NCBI RefSeq assembly: GCF_013385425.1
Contig: NZ_JACAQA010000015.1
Span: 172,522 to 236,521, forward strand
DNA length: 64,000 nucleotides
Direction: 5' to 3'
DNA from: Pseudomonas gingeri
GTDB taxonomy: Bacteria; Pseudomonadota; Gammaproteobacteria; Pseudomonadales; Pseudomonadaceae
A program made the position numbers and the translations under genes. The notes beneath the pieces were generated by a model. That model saw only the letters and a program-made list of their open reading frames with translations, made no database searches and was not told the DNA's origin. This document shows, piece by piece, positions 26,499 through 35,271 of this stretch. Positions within the stretch are counted from its first letter, which is position 1. Every line of letters begins with the position of its first letter.

Positions 26499-27626
26499 AT
26501 GCTACCCACCGATGAACAACAACAGATCGCCGAAGCGGCTCGGGATTTTTCCCAGGAACGCCTGAAACCCTTCGCCGCCGAATGGGACCGCGAGCACCGC
26601 TTTCCGAAGGAGGCCATCGGCGAAATGGCCGGGTTGGGTTTTTTCGGCATGCTGGTCCCGGAGCAGTGGGGCGGCTGCGACACCGGCTACCTGGCCTATG
26701 CCATGGCCCTGGAAGAAATCGCCGCTGGCGACGGTGCCTGCTCGACCATCATGAGTGTGCACAATTCGGTCGGCTGCGTGCCGATCCTCAAGTTCGGTAC
26801 CGAGGAACAGAAAGCCCGTTTCCTGCCACCACTGGCCAGCGGTGCCATGCTCGGCGCCTTCGCCCTGACCGAGCCGCAAGCAGGCTCCGATGCCAGCGGC
26901 CTGAAGACTCGCGCCAGGCTTGAGGGCGACCACTACGTGCTCAACGGCTGCAAGCAGTTCATCACCTCCGGGCAGAACGCCGGGGTGGTGATCGTCTTCG
27001 CCGTGACCGATCCGGCCGCGGGCAAGCGCGGTATCAGTGCCTTTATCGTGCCCACCGACTCGCCGGGCTATATCGTCGCCCGGGTCGAGGACAAGCTCGG
27101 CCAGCATGCCTCCGACACCTGCCAGATTCTCTTCGAAGACGTGAAGGTGCCCGTGGCCAACCGCTTGGGCGAGGAGGGCGAGGGTTACCGCATCGCCCTG
27201 GCCAACCTGGAAGGTGGCCGGGTCGGTATCGCCGCGCAATCGGTGGGCATGGCCCGGGCTGCCTTCGAGGCCGCCCGCGACTATGCCCGCGAGCGGGAAA
27301 GCTTCGGCAAGGCACTGATCGAGCACCAGGCCGTGGCGTTCCGCCTGGCGGACATGGCCACCCAGATCGCCGTGGCCCGGCAGATGGTGCATTACGCCGC
27401 CGCCCTGCGTGACAGCGGCAAGCCGGCGCTGGTGGAGGCCTCCATGGCCAAGCTGTTCGCGTCGGAAATGGCCGAGAAGGTCTGCTCCCAAGCCTTGCAA
27501 ACCCTGGGTGGCTATGGCTATTTGAGCGACTTCCCGTTGGAGCGGATCTACCGCGACGTGCGGGTCTGCCAGATTTACGAAGGCACCAGTGACATTCAGC
27601 GCATGGTCATTTCGCGCAACCTGTGA
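26499..27626 (+). CDS. Acyl-CoA dehydrogenase (short/branched-chain type)
   Basis: A 375-residue flavoprotein dehydrogenase. The ATG at 26499 directly follows TAGGAGTTCCC, so AGGAG overlaps the thiolase stop; the GTG 21 bases upstream is inside the thiolase. FAD/substrate motifs FALTEPQAGSDAS and QFITSGQNAG are present, the C-terminal FASEMAEKVCSQALQTLGGYGY is typical, and the catalytic Glu lies in QIYEGTSDIQR. It should make the 2,3-double bond of a short or 2-methyl-branched acyl-CoA and pass electrons to ETF. Confidence 0.9.
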   Translation: MLPTDEQQQIAEAARDFSQERLKPFAAEWDREHRFPKEAIGEMAGLGFFGMLVPEQWGGCDTGYLAYAMALEEIAAGDGACSTIMSVHNSVGCVPILKFGTEEQKARFLPPLASGAMLGAFALTEPQAGSDASGLKTRARLEGDHYVLNGCKQFITSGQNAGVVIVFAVTDPAAGKRGISAFIVPTDSPGYIVARVEDKLGQHASDTCQILFEDVKVPVANRLGEEGEGYRIALANLEGGRVGIAAQSVGMARAAFEAARDYARERESFGKALIEHQAVAFRLADMATQIAVARQMVHYAAALRDSGKPALVEASMAKLFASEMAEKVCSQALQTLGGYGYLSDFPLERIYRDVRVCQIYEGTSDIQRMVISRNL

Positions 27627-27641
27627 TCAAGGAATCTATCG

Positions 27642-28415
27642 ATGAGTTATGAAACCATTCTGCTGGACATCAAGGACCGTGTCGGCCTGATTACCCTGAG
27701 CCGCCCCCAGGCGCTCAACGCCCTGAACGCGCAGATCGTCAGCGAACTGAACCAGGCGCTGGACGCCCTGGAAGCCGATCCGAACATCGGTTGCATCGTC
27801 TTGACCGGCTCGAGAAAAGCCTTTGCGGCCGGGGCCGATATCAAGGAAATGGCCGAGCTGACCTACCCGCGGATCTACCTCGACGACCTGTTCAGCGACA
27901 GCGACCGGGTGGCCAACCGGCGCAAGCCGATTATCGCCGCGGTGTCCGGTTTTGCCTTGGGCGGCGGTTGCGAGCTGGCCCTGATGTGTGACTTTATCCT
28001 GGCCGCTGACAACGCCAAGTTCGGCCAGCCGGAAATCAACCTCGGCGTGCTGCCGGGCATGGGCGGCACCCAGCGCCTGACCCGCGCGGTGGGCAAGGCC
28101 AAGGCCATGGAAATGTGTCTGACCGGGCGCTTTATCGATGCGGTGGAAGCCGAGCGTTGCGGGATCGTGGCGCGGATCGTGCCGACCGATGAGCTGCTTG
28201 AGGAAGCGCTGAAGGTCGCGGCGCTGATTGCCAGCAAATCGGTGCCGATCAGCATGATGGTCAAGGAAAGCGTCAACCGCGCCTTCGAGGTCAGCCTGTC
28301 GGAAGGTGTGCGTTTCGAGCGCCGGGTATTCCACGCGGCGTTCGCCACCCAGGATCAGAAGGAAGGCATGGCGGCGTTTATCGCCAAGCGTGAGGCGCAG
28401 TTCAAGGACAGTTGA
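27642..28415 (+). CDS. Enoyl-CoA hydratase
   Basis: A 257-residue crotonase. The oxyanion-hole segments are KAFAAGADIKEMAEL and SGFALGGGCELALMCD, and the two acid/base glutamates sit in the usual GGGCELAL and GQPEINLGVLPGMGGTQRL contexts. It lies 15 bases after the acyl-CoA dehydrogenase with AAGGAATC as ribosome site and is the last gene of the operon. It hydrates the enoyl-CoA made by that dehydrogenase. A palindromic repeat follows before the convergent gene. Confidence 0.9.
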   Translation: MSYETILLDIKDRVGLITLSRPQALNALNAQIVSELNQALDALEADPNIGCIVLTGSRKAFAAGADIKEMAELTYPRIYLDDLFSDSDRVANRRKPIIAAVSGFALGGGCELALMCDFILAADNAKFGQPEINLGVLPGMGGTQRLTRAVGKAKAMEMCLTGRFIDAVEAERCGIVARIVPTDELLEEALKVAALIASKSVPISMMVKESVNRAFEVSLSEGVRFERRVFHAAFATQDQKEGMAAFIAKREAQFKDS

Positions 28416-28447
28416 GTCGCAGGATGATTGGGTAGGGTGGGTGAGTG

Positions 28448-28473
28448 TGGCGAGCGGGCTTGCCCGCTCGCCA
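28448..28473. repeat. Single palindromic REP-like element between convergent genes
   Basis: TGGCGAGCGGGC and its exact complement, separated by two bases, form a perfect 12-bp stem. It lies between two convergent stop codons and may also act as a transcription stop. Confidence 0.8.
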
Positions 28474-28491
28474 TAAGGCCGTGCTCTGCAG

Positions 28492-29643
28492 TTACACCAG
28501 GTAGTGCTTCAGTTCCCGCGCGATCAGCATCCGCTGAATCTCGCTCGATCCTTCATAGATCTGGGTGATCCGCGCATCCCGGTAATAGCGCTCCACCGGA
28601 TAATCTTCCAGGTAGCCATAGCCACCATGAATCTGCATGGCCGAGGAGCAGACCTTCTCGGCCATTTCCGAGGCAAACAGCTTGGCCTGTGAAGCCTCCG
28701 ACAAACACGGCCGCCCGGCACTGCGCAGGCGCGCCGCGTGCAGGATCAGCAGGCGTGAGGCATTGATCCGGGTGTGCATGTCGGCCAGCAGGTTGGCGAT
28801 GCTCTGGTGCTCGATAATCGGCTTGTCGAACTGCACCCGTTCCCGGGCATAGGCCAGCGCCGCTTCGAATGCGGCCCGGGCAATGCCCAGCGCCTGGGCG
28901 GCGATACCGATACGACCGCCTTCCAGGTTCGACAGGGCAATGGCCAGGCCCTTGCCGCGTTCGCCCAGCAGGTTGGCTTCAGGCACGCGGCATTGATTGA
29001 GGGTCACCGCGCATGTGTCGGAGGCGCGAATGCCCATTTTGTGTTCGGTACGATCAACGATAAAACCCGGCGTATCGGTGGGCACCAGGAATGCCGAGAG
29101 GCCTTTCTTGCCCAACTCAGGATCAGTGACGGCAAATACAATCGCCAGCTCGGCGCGCTTGCCGTTGCTGACAAACTGCTTGGCGCCATTGATCACCCAC
29201 TCGCCGTCCTTCAGTTCGGCACGGGTCCGCAGGTTGTGGGCCTCGGAGCCGGCCTGGGGTTCGGTGAGGCAGAAGCAGCCGATGGCCTGGCCGGTGGCGA
29301 GGCGTTCCAGCCAGGTTTCTTTCTGGGCCTGGCTGCCGTAGTTGAGGACCGGTCCGCAGCCGACCGAGTTGTGAATGCTCATCAGGGCGCCGGTGGCACC
29401 GTCACCGGCGGAAATTTCTTCCACGGCCAGGGCGTAGGCCACGTAGTCGACATAGGTGCCGCCCCATTCCTCGGGCACCACCATGCCCAGCAGGCCCAAC
29501 TCGCCCATCTTGGCGACCAGGCCGTCGTCGATCCAGCCGGCCTTTTCCCAGGCCTGGGCATGGGGCGCGATCTCGCCGCGGGCGAAGTCCCGGGCCATGT
29601 CGCGGATCATCACTTGTTCTTCGCTCAGTTCGATATCGTGCAT
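28492..29643 (-). CDS. Acyl-CoA dehydrogenase (isobutyryl-CoA-like)
   Basis: A 383-residue acyl-CoA dehydrogenase, paralogous to the one at 26499 but clearly distinct. FCLTEPQAGSEAHN and KQFVSNGKRAELAIVFAVT bind flavin, FASEMAEKVCSSAMQIHGGYGY precedes the catalytic Glu in QIYEGSSEIQR. It is three bases downstream of a 3-hydroxyisobutyryl-CoA hydrolase-like gene on the same strand. This pairing points to valine degradation, with isobutyryl-CoA as substrate. Start ATG 29643 gives the normal N-terminus. Confidence 0.88.
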   Translation of the reverse strand: MHDIELSEEQVMIRDMARDFARGEIAPHAQAWEKAGWIDDGLVAKMGELGLLGMVVPEEWGGTYVDYVAYALAVEEISAGDGATGALMSIHNSVGCGPVLNYGSQAQKETWLERLATGQAIGCFCLTEPQAGSEAHNLRTRAELKDGEWVINGAKQFVSNGKRAELAIVFAVTDPELGKKGLSAFLVPTDTPGFIVDRTEHKMGIRASDTCAVTLNQCRVPEANLLGERGKGLAIALSNLEGGRIGIAAQALGIARAAFEAALAYARERVQFDKPIIEHQSIANLLADMHTRINASRLLILHAARLRSAGRPCLSEASQAKLFASEMAEKVCSSAMQIHGGYGYLEDYPVERYYRDARITQIYEGSSEIQRMLIARELKHYLV

Positions 29644-29646
29644 GCT

Positions 29647-30753
29647 TCAGTTCCCGCTCGTGTCGAGGCCATGGAAAAAGCTGGCGACCTGTTCGGCGTC
29701 CAGTTCGCGCAAGGTCGGTGGGTTCCAGCGCGGGGACTTGTCCTTGTCGATCAGCAGGGCGCGCACGCCTTCCATCAGGTCGCCACGGTCGAACCACTGG
29801 CGATCCAGGTGCAGTTCCAGGGCGAAACAGTCCTCCAGGCTCAGGTGGCGGCCACGGCGGAGCATTTCCAGGGTGACGGCCATGGCCAGGGGCGAGCGGC
29901 TCTCCAGCAGGTCGGCGGTTTCCCGAGCCCATTCATGGCTGTCGGCGACGGTCACTTCGCGCAGTTGCTCAACCATGCTCGGGACATCCGGCAGGGCGAA
30001 GAAGTGGTCGATGGCCGGGCGCAACGCGTCGAGCGGCGCATCGGGCAGGGTTTGCACGGCGAGTTTGGCCAGCAGGCCCTGGAGGTCCTTGAGCGGTGTT
30101 TCGTGCCACTGCAAGCGGTCGAGGCGTTCGTCCAGTTGGGCCAGTTTGTCGCTGGTCAGGTACCAGTCGGCCAGGTCGCAGTAGAGGGCGTCGGCGGCGC
30201 GGATCTGTACGCCGGCGACCCCCAGGTAGATGCCCAGTTCGCCGGGAATACGCGGCAGGAAATGACTGCCGCCGACATCCGGGAAATAGCCGATGGCGAC
30301 TTCCGGCATGGCCAGGCGACTGCGCTCGGTGACCACCCGCAGGTCGGCGCCTTGTACCAGGCCCATGCCGCCACCGAGGACAAAGCCGTCCATCAGCGCC
30401 AGCACCGGTTTGCGGTAGTGGTGGAGCGCCAGGTCCAGGGCGTATTCCTCGACGAAGAAATCTTCGTGCAGGCGCCCACCGCTCTGGTAGCTGTCATACA
30501 GCGAACGGATATCGCCGCCGGCACAAAAGGCCCGCTCACCGGCACCGCGCAAGACCACCGCGTTCACCTCGGGGTCGTGGGCCCAGGCGTCGAGCTGCTG
30601 CTGCAGGGCGCGGATCATGTCCAGGGTCAGGGCGTTGAGGCCGGCGGGGCGGTTGAGGGTCAGGTGACCGATATGGTTGCGCACGTCGGCCAGGACATCG
30701 GCGCCGGTGGTGTCGAGGTCCGGGGTGGCGGAGGATGAAACCCGAGCAGTCAT
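29647..30753 (-). CDS. Enoyl-CoA hydratase/isomerase family, 3-hydroxyisobutyryl-CoA hydrolase-like
   Basis: A 368-residue crotonase-superfamily protein, about 110 residues longer than a simple hydratase, as in 3-hydroxyisobutyryl-CoA hydrolase (HIBCH). Diagnostic segments are RAFCAGGDIRSLYDSY, the glycine-rich DGFVLGGGMGL and SRLAMPEVAIGYFPDVGGSH, the last being nearly universal in HIBCH. The C-terminal extension (about 260-368) is helical. It would release 3-hydroxyisobutyrate in valine catabolism. It is the upstream gene of a two-gene operon with the acyl-CoA dehydrogenase. Confidence 0.85.
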   Translation of the reverse strand: MTARVSSSATPDLDTTGADVLADVRNHIGHLTLNRPAGLNALTLDMIRALQQQLDAWAHDPEVNAVVLRGAGERAFCAGGDIRSLYDSYQSGGRLHEDFFVEEYALDLALHHYRKPVLALMDGFVLGGGMGLVQGADLRVVTERSRLAMPEVAIGYFPDVGGSHFLPRIPGELGIYLGVAGVQIRAADALYCDLADWYLTSDKLAQLDERLDRLQWHETPLKDLQGLLAKLAVQTLPDAPLDALRPAIDHFFALPDVPSMVEQLREVTVADSHEWARETADLLESRSPLAMAVTLEMLRRGRHLSLEDCFALELHLDRQWFDRGDLMEGVRALLIDKDKSPRWNPPTLRELDAEQVASFFHGLDTSGN

Positions 30754-31248
30754 TGCTAACTCCCTGCTTTTATTGTCTTTTTTGATGTGTTCGGCGGGCG
30801 AACGATACCCGATCGTAGCAGTGCAAATTTGCCGTGTACAACCCGAATATTCGCAGGTCGAATCTGCGTTTTTGCCTGGGTCGAGTCTGCGCGTATACGC
30901 CGTCTCTAGACCTTAGTCGTGCCTGGGCCTCAAAGCGAATAACGCCGCCTTCGGACAGCGCGTCGCAACAGGATCGGCTGTGACCGCCCCGTCACGGGCT
31001 TTTTCCGGCTGTTTCGGCGCCACCTTACGACACCCGCCCGATGCCTCGAGTTGGCATTCTGGCCTCCTTGCGGTGACGTTCCCCGAACGGCCGCAAGAGG
31101 ACAAGCCCCGATCCTTGCGGATCCGGGCTTATTCAATAACAACAAGAACGATCACGCGGCATCGGCCGCGACCATTCTCTGCCCCTGTCCAAAAGTGTGT
31201 CGGCCCGTGCCGGCCCGCAATAACTCCAAATAATCCGGGACTCTGAAG
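30754..31248. other. Intergenic region before the amino acid ABC transporter
   Basis: About 495 bases without a gene that I can support. It contains an 11-of-12 bp stem (31103-31114 with 31119-31130, AAGCCCCGATCC against GGATCCGGGCTT, 4-nt loop) followed by TTATT, which may be a terminator or attenuator in front of the binding-protein gene. The promoter of the ABC operon and that of the divergent hydrolase gene should both lie here. Confidence 0.4.
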
Positions 31249-32028
31249 ATGACTCATACATGGCTGACCTTACCTGTGCTGGCGTTGGCGCTTTGCTGTG
31301 GCGGCGCAAGCGCCAAGGAATGGAAAGAGCTGCGCTTTGGCACCAATCCGTCTTACCCACCCTTTGAATCGAGCACCGCCGAAGGTGGCGTGCAGGGCTT
31401 CGGTATCGATCTGGGCAATGCCATCTGCACCGAGCTGAAACTCAAGTGCGTCTGGGTCAGCAATGATTTCGACGGCCTGATTCCGGCACTCAAGGCCGGC
31501 AAGTTCGACGCCATCGAGTCGTCGATGACCGTCACCGAACCACGCAAGAAGCAGATCGACTTCACCGACAAGCTCTACGCCGGCCCGACGGCCATCGTCA
31601 CCCGCAAGGACTCGGGGCTGCAACCGACCGCCGAATCCCTGAAGGGCAAGACCATCGGCTATATGCAGGGCACCATCCAGGAAGCCTACGCCAAGGCGCG
31701 TCTGGCGCCGGGCGGGGTGAAGATCCGCGCCTACCAGAATCAGGATCAGGTCTATGCCGACCTGGTCTACGGCCGTCTCGACGGCTCGATCCAGGACAAG
31801 CTGCAAGCCGAGATGAGCTTCCTCAAGTCGCCCCAGGGCGCGGCCTTCCAGAACAGCGTGGGGATCAGTGATCCGATGATTCCGACGGACATTGCCATCG
31901 GTGTGCGCCAAGGCAATGACGAGCTCAAGGGTATGCTCAACGGCGCGATCAAGGCGCTGCACGAGAAGGGCATCTACGCCCAACTGCAGAAGAAATACTT
32001 CGGCGACCTGGACCTCTACAACAACTGA
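31249..32028 (+). CDS. ABC transporter periplasmic binding protein for basic amino acids
   Basis: A 259-residue family-3 solute-binding protein. A Sec signal (MTHTWLTLPVLALALCCGGASA) is cleaved before KEWKELRFG. Ligand-pocket features of the LAO/HisJ/AotJ group are present: GTNPSYPPFESS, GFGIDLGNAICTEL, the DFDGLIPAL segment and SSMTVTEPRKKQIDFTD. It opens an importer operon (binding protein, two permeases, ATPase) followed by an Lrp regulator, CtlX and an AstA-like enzyme. That context points to arginine, ornithine or citrulline as ligand. Confidence 0.88.
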   Translation: MTHTWLTLPVLALALCCGGASAKEWKELRFGTNPSYPPFESSTAEGGVQGFGIDLGNAICTELKLKCVWVSNDFDGLIPALKAGKFDAIESSMTVTEPRKKQIDFTDKLYAGPTAIVTRKDSGLQPTAESLKGKTIGYMQGTIQEAYAKARLAPGGVKIRAYQNQDQVYADLVYGRLDGSIQDKLQAEMSFLKSPQGAAFQNSVGISDPMIPTDIAIGVRQGNDELKGMLNGAIKALHEKGIYAQLQKKYFGDLDLYNN

Positions 32029-32039
32029 TCCCGGCGACC

Positions 32040-32099
32040 ATGACCCCCGTACGGCTGCTGGCCGTGCGGCGGCGGGTCGTGGCGCTGGAAGACGGGTGA
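32040..32099 (+). CDS. Possible 19-codon ORF bridging binding protein and permease genes
   Basis: MTPVRLLAVRRRVVALEDG begins 11 bases after the binding-protein stop and ends in a TGA that overlaps the likely GTG start of the permease (GTGA, 32096-32099). The ribosome site is weak. It may serve only for translational coupling. Confidence 0.25.
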   Translation: MTPVRLLAVRRRVVALEDG

Positions 32100-32830
32100 T
32101 CGATGTGACGACCTTTCTCGAATTCTTCGGCCTGGATGCTTCCAGCCTGCAAGGCTATGGCCCGCTGCTGCTGCATGGGGTGTGGGTCACCGCCCAGCTC
32201 TCGGCGCTGTCGCTGCTGGTGAGCATGATCCTGGGCTTGCTCGGTGCCACGGCCAGGTTGTCGCCGCTGCGGCTGCTCAATCTGCCGGCGACCCTCTATA
32301 CCACCCTGGTCCGCGGTGTTCCGGACCTGGTGCTGATGCTGCTGATTTTCTACAGCCTGCAGGGTTGGCTCAGCCATCTGACCGAGGCCATGGGCTGGCC
32401 CTATCTGGAAATCGATCCCTTCGTGGCGGGTGTCGTGACCCTGGGCTTTATCTACGGCGCCTATTTCACAGAGACCTTTCGTGGCGCGATCCTGAGCGTT
32501 CCCCAGGGCCAGACCGAGGCCGCGACGGCTTATGGGCTGAGCGCCTGGCAGCGGTTTCGCTGCGTGGTCTTCCCGCAGATGATGCGTTTCGCCTTGCCGA
32601 GCCTGGGCAATAACTGGCTGGTTTTGCTCAAGGCCACGGCGCTGGTGTCGATCATCGGCCTCGCCGATCTGGTCAAGGTCGCCCAGGACGCGGGTAAAAG
32701 TACCTTCAACATGATGTATTTCCTGGTGCTGGCAGCGCTGCTCTACCTGCTGATCACCAGCGCTTCGAACTACGTGCTGCGTTGTCTGGAGCGGCGTTTC
32801 AACCTCGGTGTGCGGGAGTCGGCGCGATGA
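32096..32830 (+). CDS. Amino acid ABC transporter permease (HisQ/AotQ type)
   Basis: A 244-residue inner-membrane permease. There is no ATG at the N-terminus; GTG 32096 (residues VIDVTTFLEFFGLD) is chosen over GTG 32105 because it overlaps an upstream TGA and has GGAAGA close by, but the choice is uncertain. Five hydrophobic segments are visible. The EAA loop that contacts the ATPase is EAATAYGLSAWQRFRCVVFPQ. TLVRGVPDLVLMLLIFY is the typical Q-type motif. The stop overlaps the start of the second permease (ATGA). Confidence 0.85.
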   Translation: MIDVTTFLEFFGLDASSLQGYGPLLLHGVWVTAQLSALSLLVSMILGLLGATARLSPLRLLNLPATLYTTLVRGVPDLVLMLLIFYSLQGWLSHLTEAMGWPYLEIDPFVAGVVTLGFIYGAYFTETFRGAILSVPQGQTEAATAYGLSAWQRFRCVVFPQMMRFALPSLGNNWLVLLKATALVSIIGLADLVKVAQDAGKSTFNMMYFLVLAALLYLLITSASNYVLRCLERRFNLGVRESAR

Positions 32831-33537
32831 TCGAGTTGTTCCGGGAATACTGGCAACCTTTCCTGTTCACTGACGGTGAGGGCCTGACGGGCCTGGCCAT
32901 GACCCTGTGGTTGTTGTGCGCGAGCATCGCCATCGGTTTTGTGCTGTCGTTGCCGTTGGCGTTGCTGCGGGTGTCGCGCAACCCGTTGTTGCGCTGGCCG
33001 GTGCAGGCTTTCACCTATGTTTTTCGCGGCACGCCGCTCTATATCCAGCTGTTGATCTGCTACAGCGGGGTCTACGGCATGGCGGTGGTTCGTGAACAAC
33101 CCTTGCTGGAAGCTTTTTTCCGCGATGCGATGAACTGCACCTTGCTGGCGTTCGTGCTCAACACCTGTGCCTACACCGTGGAGATTTTCGCCGGGGCGAT
33201 TCGCAGCATTCCCTACGGTGAAATCGAGGCGGCCCACGCCTATGGCCTGAGCGGCTGGCGCCTGGCCGTGCGCTTGATCCTGCCGTCGGCGTTGCGCCGG
33301 GCGCTGCCGTACTACGGCAATGAAGTGATCCTGATGTTGCATGCGACTTCGGTGGCGTTCACCGCGACCATCCCGGACATCCTCAAGGTCGCCCGGGACG
33401 CCAACTCCGCCACCTTCATGACCTTCCAGGCCTTCGGCATTGCCGGGCTGCTTTATCTGGGCTTGTCCTTCGGGCTGGTGGGTGTGTTCCGGCTGGCGGA
33501 ACGGCGCTGGTTGGGCTTCCTCGGTCCGGCGCACTGA
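32827..33537 (+). CDS. Amino acid ABC transporter permease (HisM/AotM type)
   Basis: A 236-residue permease that pairs with the preceding one. The ATG at 32827 overlaps the upstream stop; a longer open frame exists but runs into the first permease. TYVFRGTPLYIQLLICYSG and the EAA loop EAAHAYGLSGWRLAVRLILP are diagnostic of the M-type subunit. It is separated from the ATPase gene by 160 bases that contain a REP pair, yet orientation and function argue for one transcription unit. Confidence 0.9.
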   Translation: MIELFREYWQPFLFTDGEGLTGLAMTLWLLCASIAIGFVLSLPLALLRVSRNPLLRWPVQAFTYVFRGTPLYIQLLICYSGVYGMAVVREQPLLEAFFRDAMNCTLLAFVLNTCAYTVEIFAGAIRSIPYGEIEAAHAYGLSGWRLAVRLILPSALRRALPYYGNEVILMLHATSVAFTATIPDILKVARDANSATFMTFQAFGIAGLLYLGLSFGLVGVFRLAERRWLGFLGPAH

Positions 33538-33566
33538 GCCAATCCATCTTGCAAACACCGTACAAC

Positions 33567-33652
33567 CTGTAGGAGCTGGCTTGCCGGCGATGGCGTCCTC
33601 GAATTCAACGCTGGACTCACTGGCCTCATCGCCGGCAAGCCAGCTCCTACAG
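33567..33652. repeat. REP pair (GTAGGAGC type) inside the ABC operon
   Basis: The arms 33567-33592 and 33627-33652 are exact complements over 26 bases, beginning CTGTAGGAGCTGGCTTGCC, with a 34-base loop. Position between the second permease and the ATPase may adjust relative expression or mRNA stability. Confidence 0.92.
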
Positions 33653-33697
33653 GGGCGTGTTTCTCCCATTTTTCCAGGGCTTGGCCCGGGAGCTTTC

Positions 33698-34459
33698 ATG
33701 TACCAATTGAATATCGAAAACCTCTACAAGCGCTTCGGCGATAACGAAGTCCTCAAGGGCGTATCGCTCCAGGCCCGCTCCGGCGATGTGGTGAGCATGA
33801 TCGGCGCCAGCGGCTCGGGCAAAAGTACAATGCTGCGCTGCATCAACTTTCTCGAACGTGCCGACGAAGGTCGCATCGAGCTGGACGGCGAGTTGATCGC
33901 CACCCATCCGGCGCCGGGCGGGATGAAGGTCAGCAGCCCGGCGCAGTTGCAGCGCCTGCGCACCCGCCTGGCCATGGTGTTCCAGCATTTCAACCTGTGG
34001 AGCCACCTGACGGTGCTGGAGAACATTGTCCTGGCACCGTGCCGGGTCTTGGGCGTGACTCGCAAGGACGCCGAGGAGCGGGCCCGGGCCTATCTCGACA
34101 AGGTCGGCTTGCCCCAGCGGGTGGCCGGGCAGCATCCGGCGTTTCTCTCCGGTGGCCAGCAGCAACGGGTGGCGATTGCCCGGGCCCTGGCCATGGAGCC
34201 GCAGATCCTGCTGTTCGACGAGCCGACCTCGGCGCTGGATCCGGAGTTGGTGGGCGAGGTCTTGAAAGTGATTCAGGCGTTGGCCGAGGAAGGTCGTACA
34301 ATGCTCATGGTAACGCACGAGATGGGCTTTGCCCGGCAGGTCTCCAGCCAGGTGCTGTTCCTCCATCAAGGTCGGGTCGAAGAGCAGGGCGATGCCCGGA
34401 TGCTCGACAATCCGCAAAGCGAGCGTCTACAACAGTTTCTTTCTGGCCGTTTGAAGTGA
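33698..34459 (+). CDS. Amino acid ABC transporter ATPase (HisP/AotP type)
   Basis: A 253-residue ATPase. Walker A is GASGSGKST (near residue 36), the Q-loop sits in MVFQHFNLW, the signature is LSGGQQQR, and Walker B is ILLFDEPTSALDPE; the H-loop is VTHEM. The extra insert ATHPAPGGMKVSSPAQ between Walker A and the Q-loop is typical of HisP/AotP. The ATG at 33698 with CGGGAG upstream is preferred to the longer frame that crosses the REP. It powers the importer encoded just upstream. Confidence 0.92.
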   Translation: MYQLNIENLYKRFGDNEVLKGVSLQARSGDVVSMIGASGSGKSTMLRCINFLERADEGRIELDGELIATHPAPGGMKVSSPAQLQRLRTRLAMVFQHFNLWSHLTVLENIVLAPCRVLGVTRKDAEERARAYLDKVGLPQRVAGQHPAFLSGGQQQRVAIARALAMEPQILLFDEPTSALDPELVGEVLKVIQALAEEGRTMLMVTHEMGFARQVSSQVLFLHQGRVEEQGDARMLDNPQSERLQQFLSGRLK

Positions 34460-34471
34460 GGCAAGCCATTT

Positions 34472-34951
34472 ATGGCGGATGTTCGTGACCTGTCGATCGT
34501 TCTGGATCGTATCGACCAGGCAATTATCGAGGTGCTGCGCCACGATGGGCGTATCACCTACCAGAAGCTCTCCGAGCGTGTGCACCTGACCCCCCGGCCT
34601 TGCCTGGAACGGGTGCGCAAGCTGGAACAGCTGGGTGTGATTCGCGGCTATGGGGCGATTATCGACGAGAAAAAACTCTCGGCGGGGTTGTCGCTGCTGG
34701 TGCTGGTGGCGTTGTCGAACCAGAGCGGGCGGGCGGCGCAGAAGGCCTTCGAGGCCAAGACCAGGGCCTGCCCCCAGGTGCTGGAGTGTCGCTTGATCAG
34801 CGGCGCGTTCGACTACAGCCTGCGCATGCGTTGCCGCGACATGGAGCATTACCGGGTCCTGACGGAAACCTGGCTGGAAGACCCGGAGCTGCATATCGAC
34901 AAGCTGGTCAGTCACCCTGAACTGGCCATGGTCAAGATCTCGATGGAATAG
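34472..34951 (+). CDS. Lrp/AsnC-family transcriptional regulator
   Basis: A 159-residue feast/famine regulator. The N-terminal HTH is DRIDQAIIEVLRHDGRITYQ with recognition helix LTPRPCLERVRKLEQLG. The C-terminal RAM domain (about 75-155) has the ligand-sensing pattern CPQVLECRLISGAFDYSLRMR. It starts 12 bases after the transporter ATPase and precedes CtlX, so it probably controls the surrounding arginine/citrulline genes in response to an amino acid. Confidence 0.9.
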   Translation: MADVRDLSIVLDRIDQAIIEVLRHDGRITYQKLSERVHLTPRPCLERVRKLEQLGVIRGYGAIIDEKKLSAGLSLLVLVALSNQSGRAAQKAFEAKTRACPQVLECRLISGAFDYSLRMRCRDMEHYRVLTETWLEDPELHIDKLVSHPELAMVKISME

Positions 34952-34985
34952 CCAATGGTGTCTGGCGGGGGACCGCGTTATCGTT

Positions 34986-35098
34986 CTTCGCGGCGGTGCG
35001 GCGTTCCGACAAGCTCCGCTCCCACAATGTCGGTGTCATGCTCAAAGTCGGCATACAACCGAGATCCTGTGGGAGCGGAGCTTGCCCGCGAAGAGGCC
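34986..35098. repeat. REP pair (GTGGGAGC type), outward-facing arms
   Basis: CTTCGCGG...AAGCTCCGCTCCCACA (34986-35026) and TGTGGGAGCGGAGCTTGCC...GAAGAGGCC (35068-35098) are inverted copies. The remaining 34952-35271 holds no gene. Confidence 0.85.
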
Positions 35099-35271
35099 CT
35101 AAAGAGCGGCGCTGAATGTCACTCTTGTGAGGTGTTTCATCCGCTCGCCGATTCTGCTGCACCACGCAAATCTTTCAGCCGTTTCCAGCCTTCGCCACTG
35201 CCTTATCAACCGGGTTTTTCCCCGTCTCGAACAGACAATGAGCACCTCAACCCCTCATTGAATTCGTGCCC

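Noticed and set aside
31051..31073. Possible sigma-54 promoter TTGGCATTCTGG...TTGCGG before the ABC operon
   Set aside because: The GG to GC spacing is 15 (or 7) bases instead of 10.
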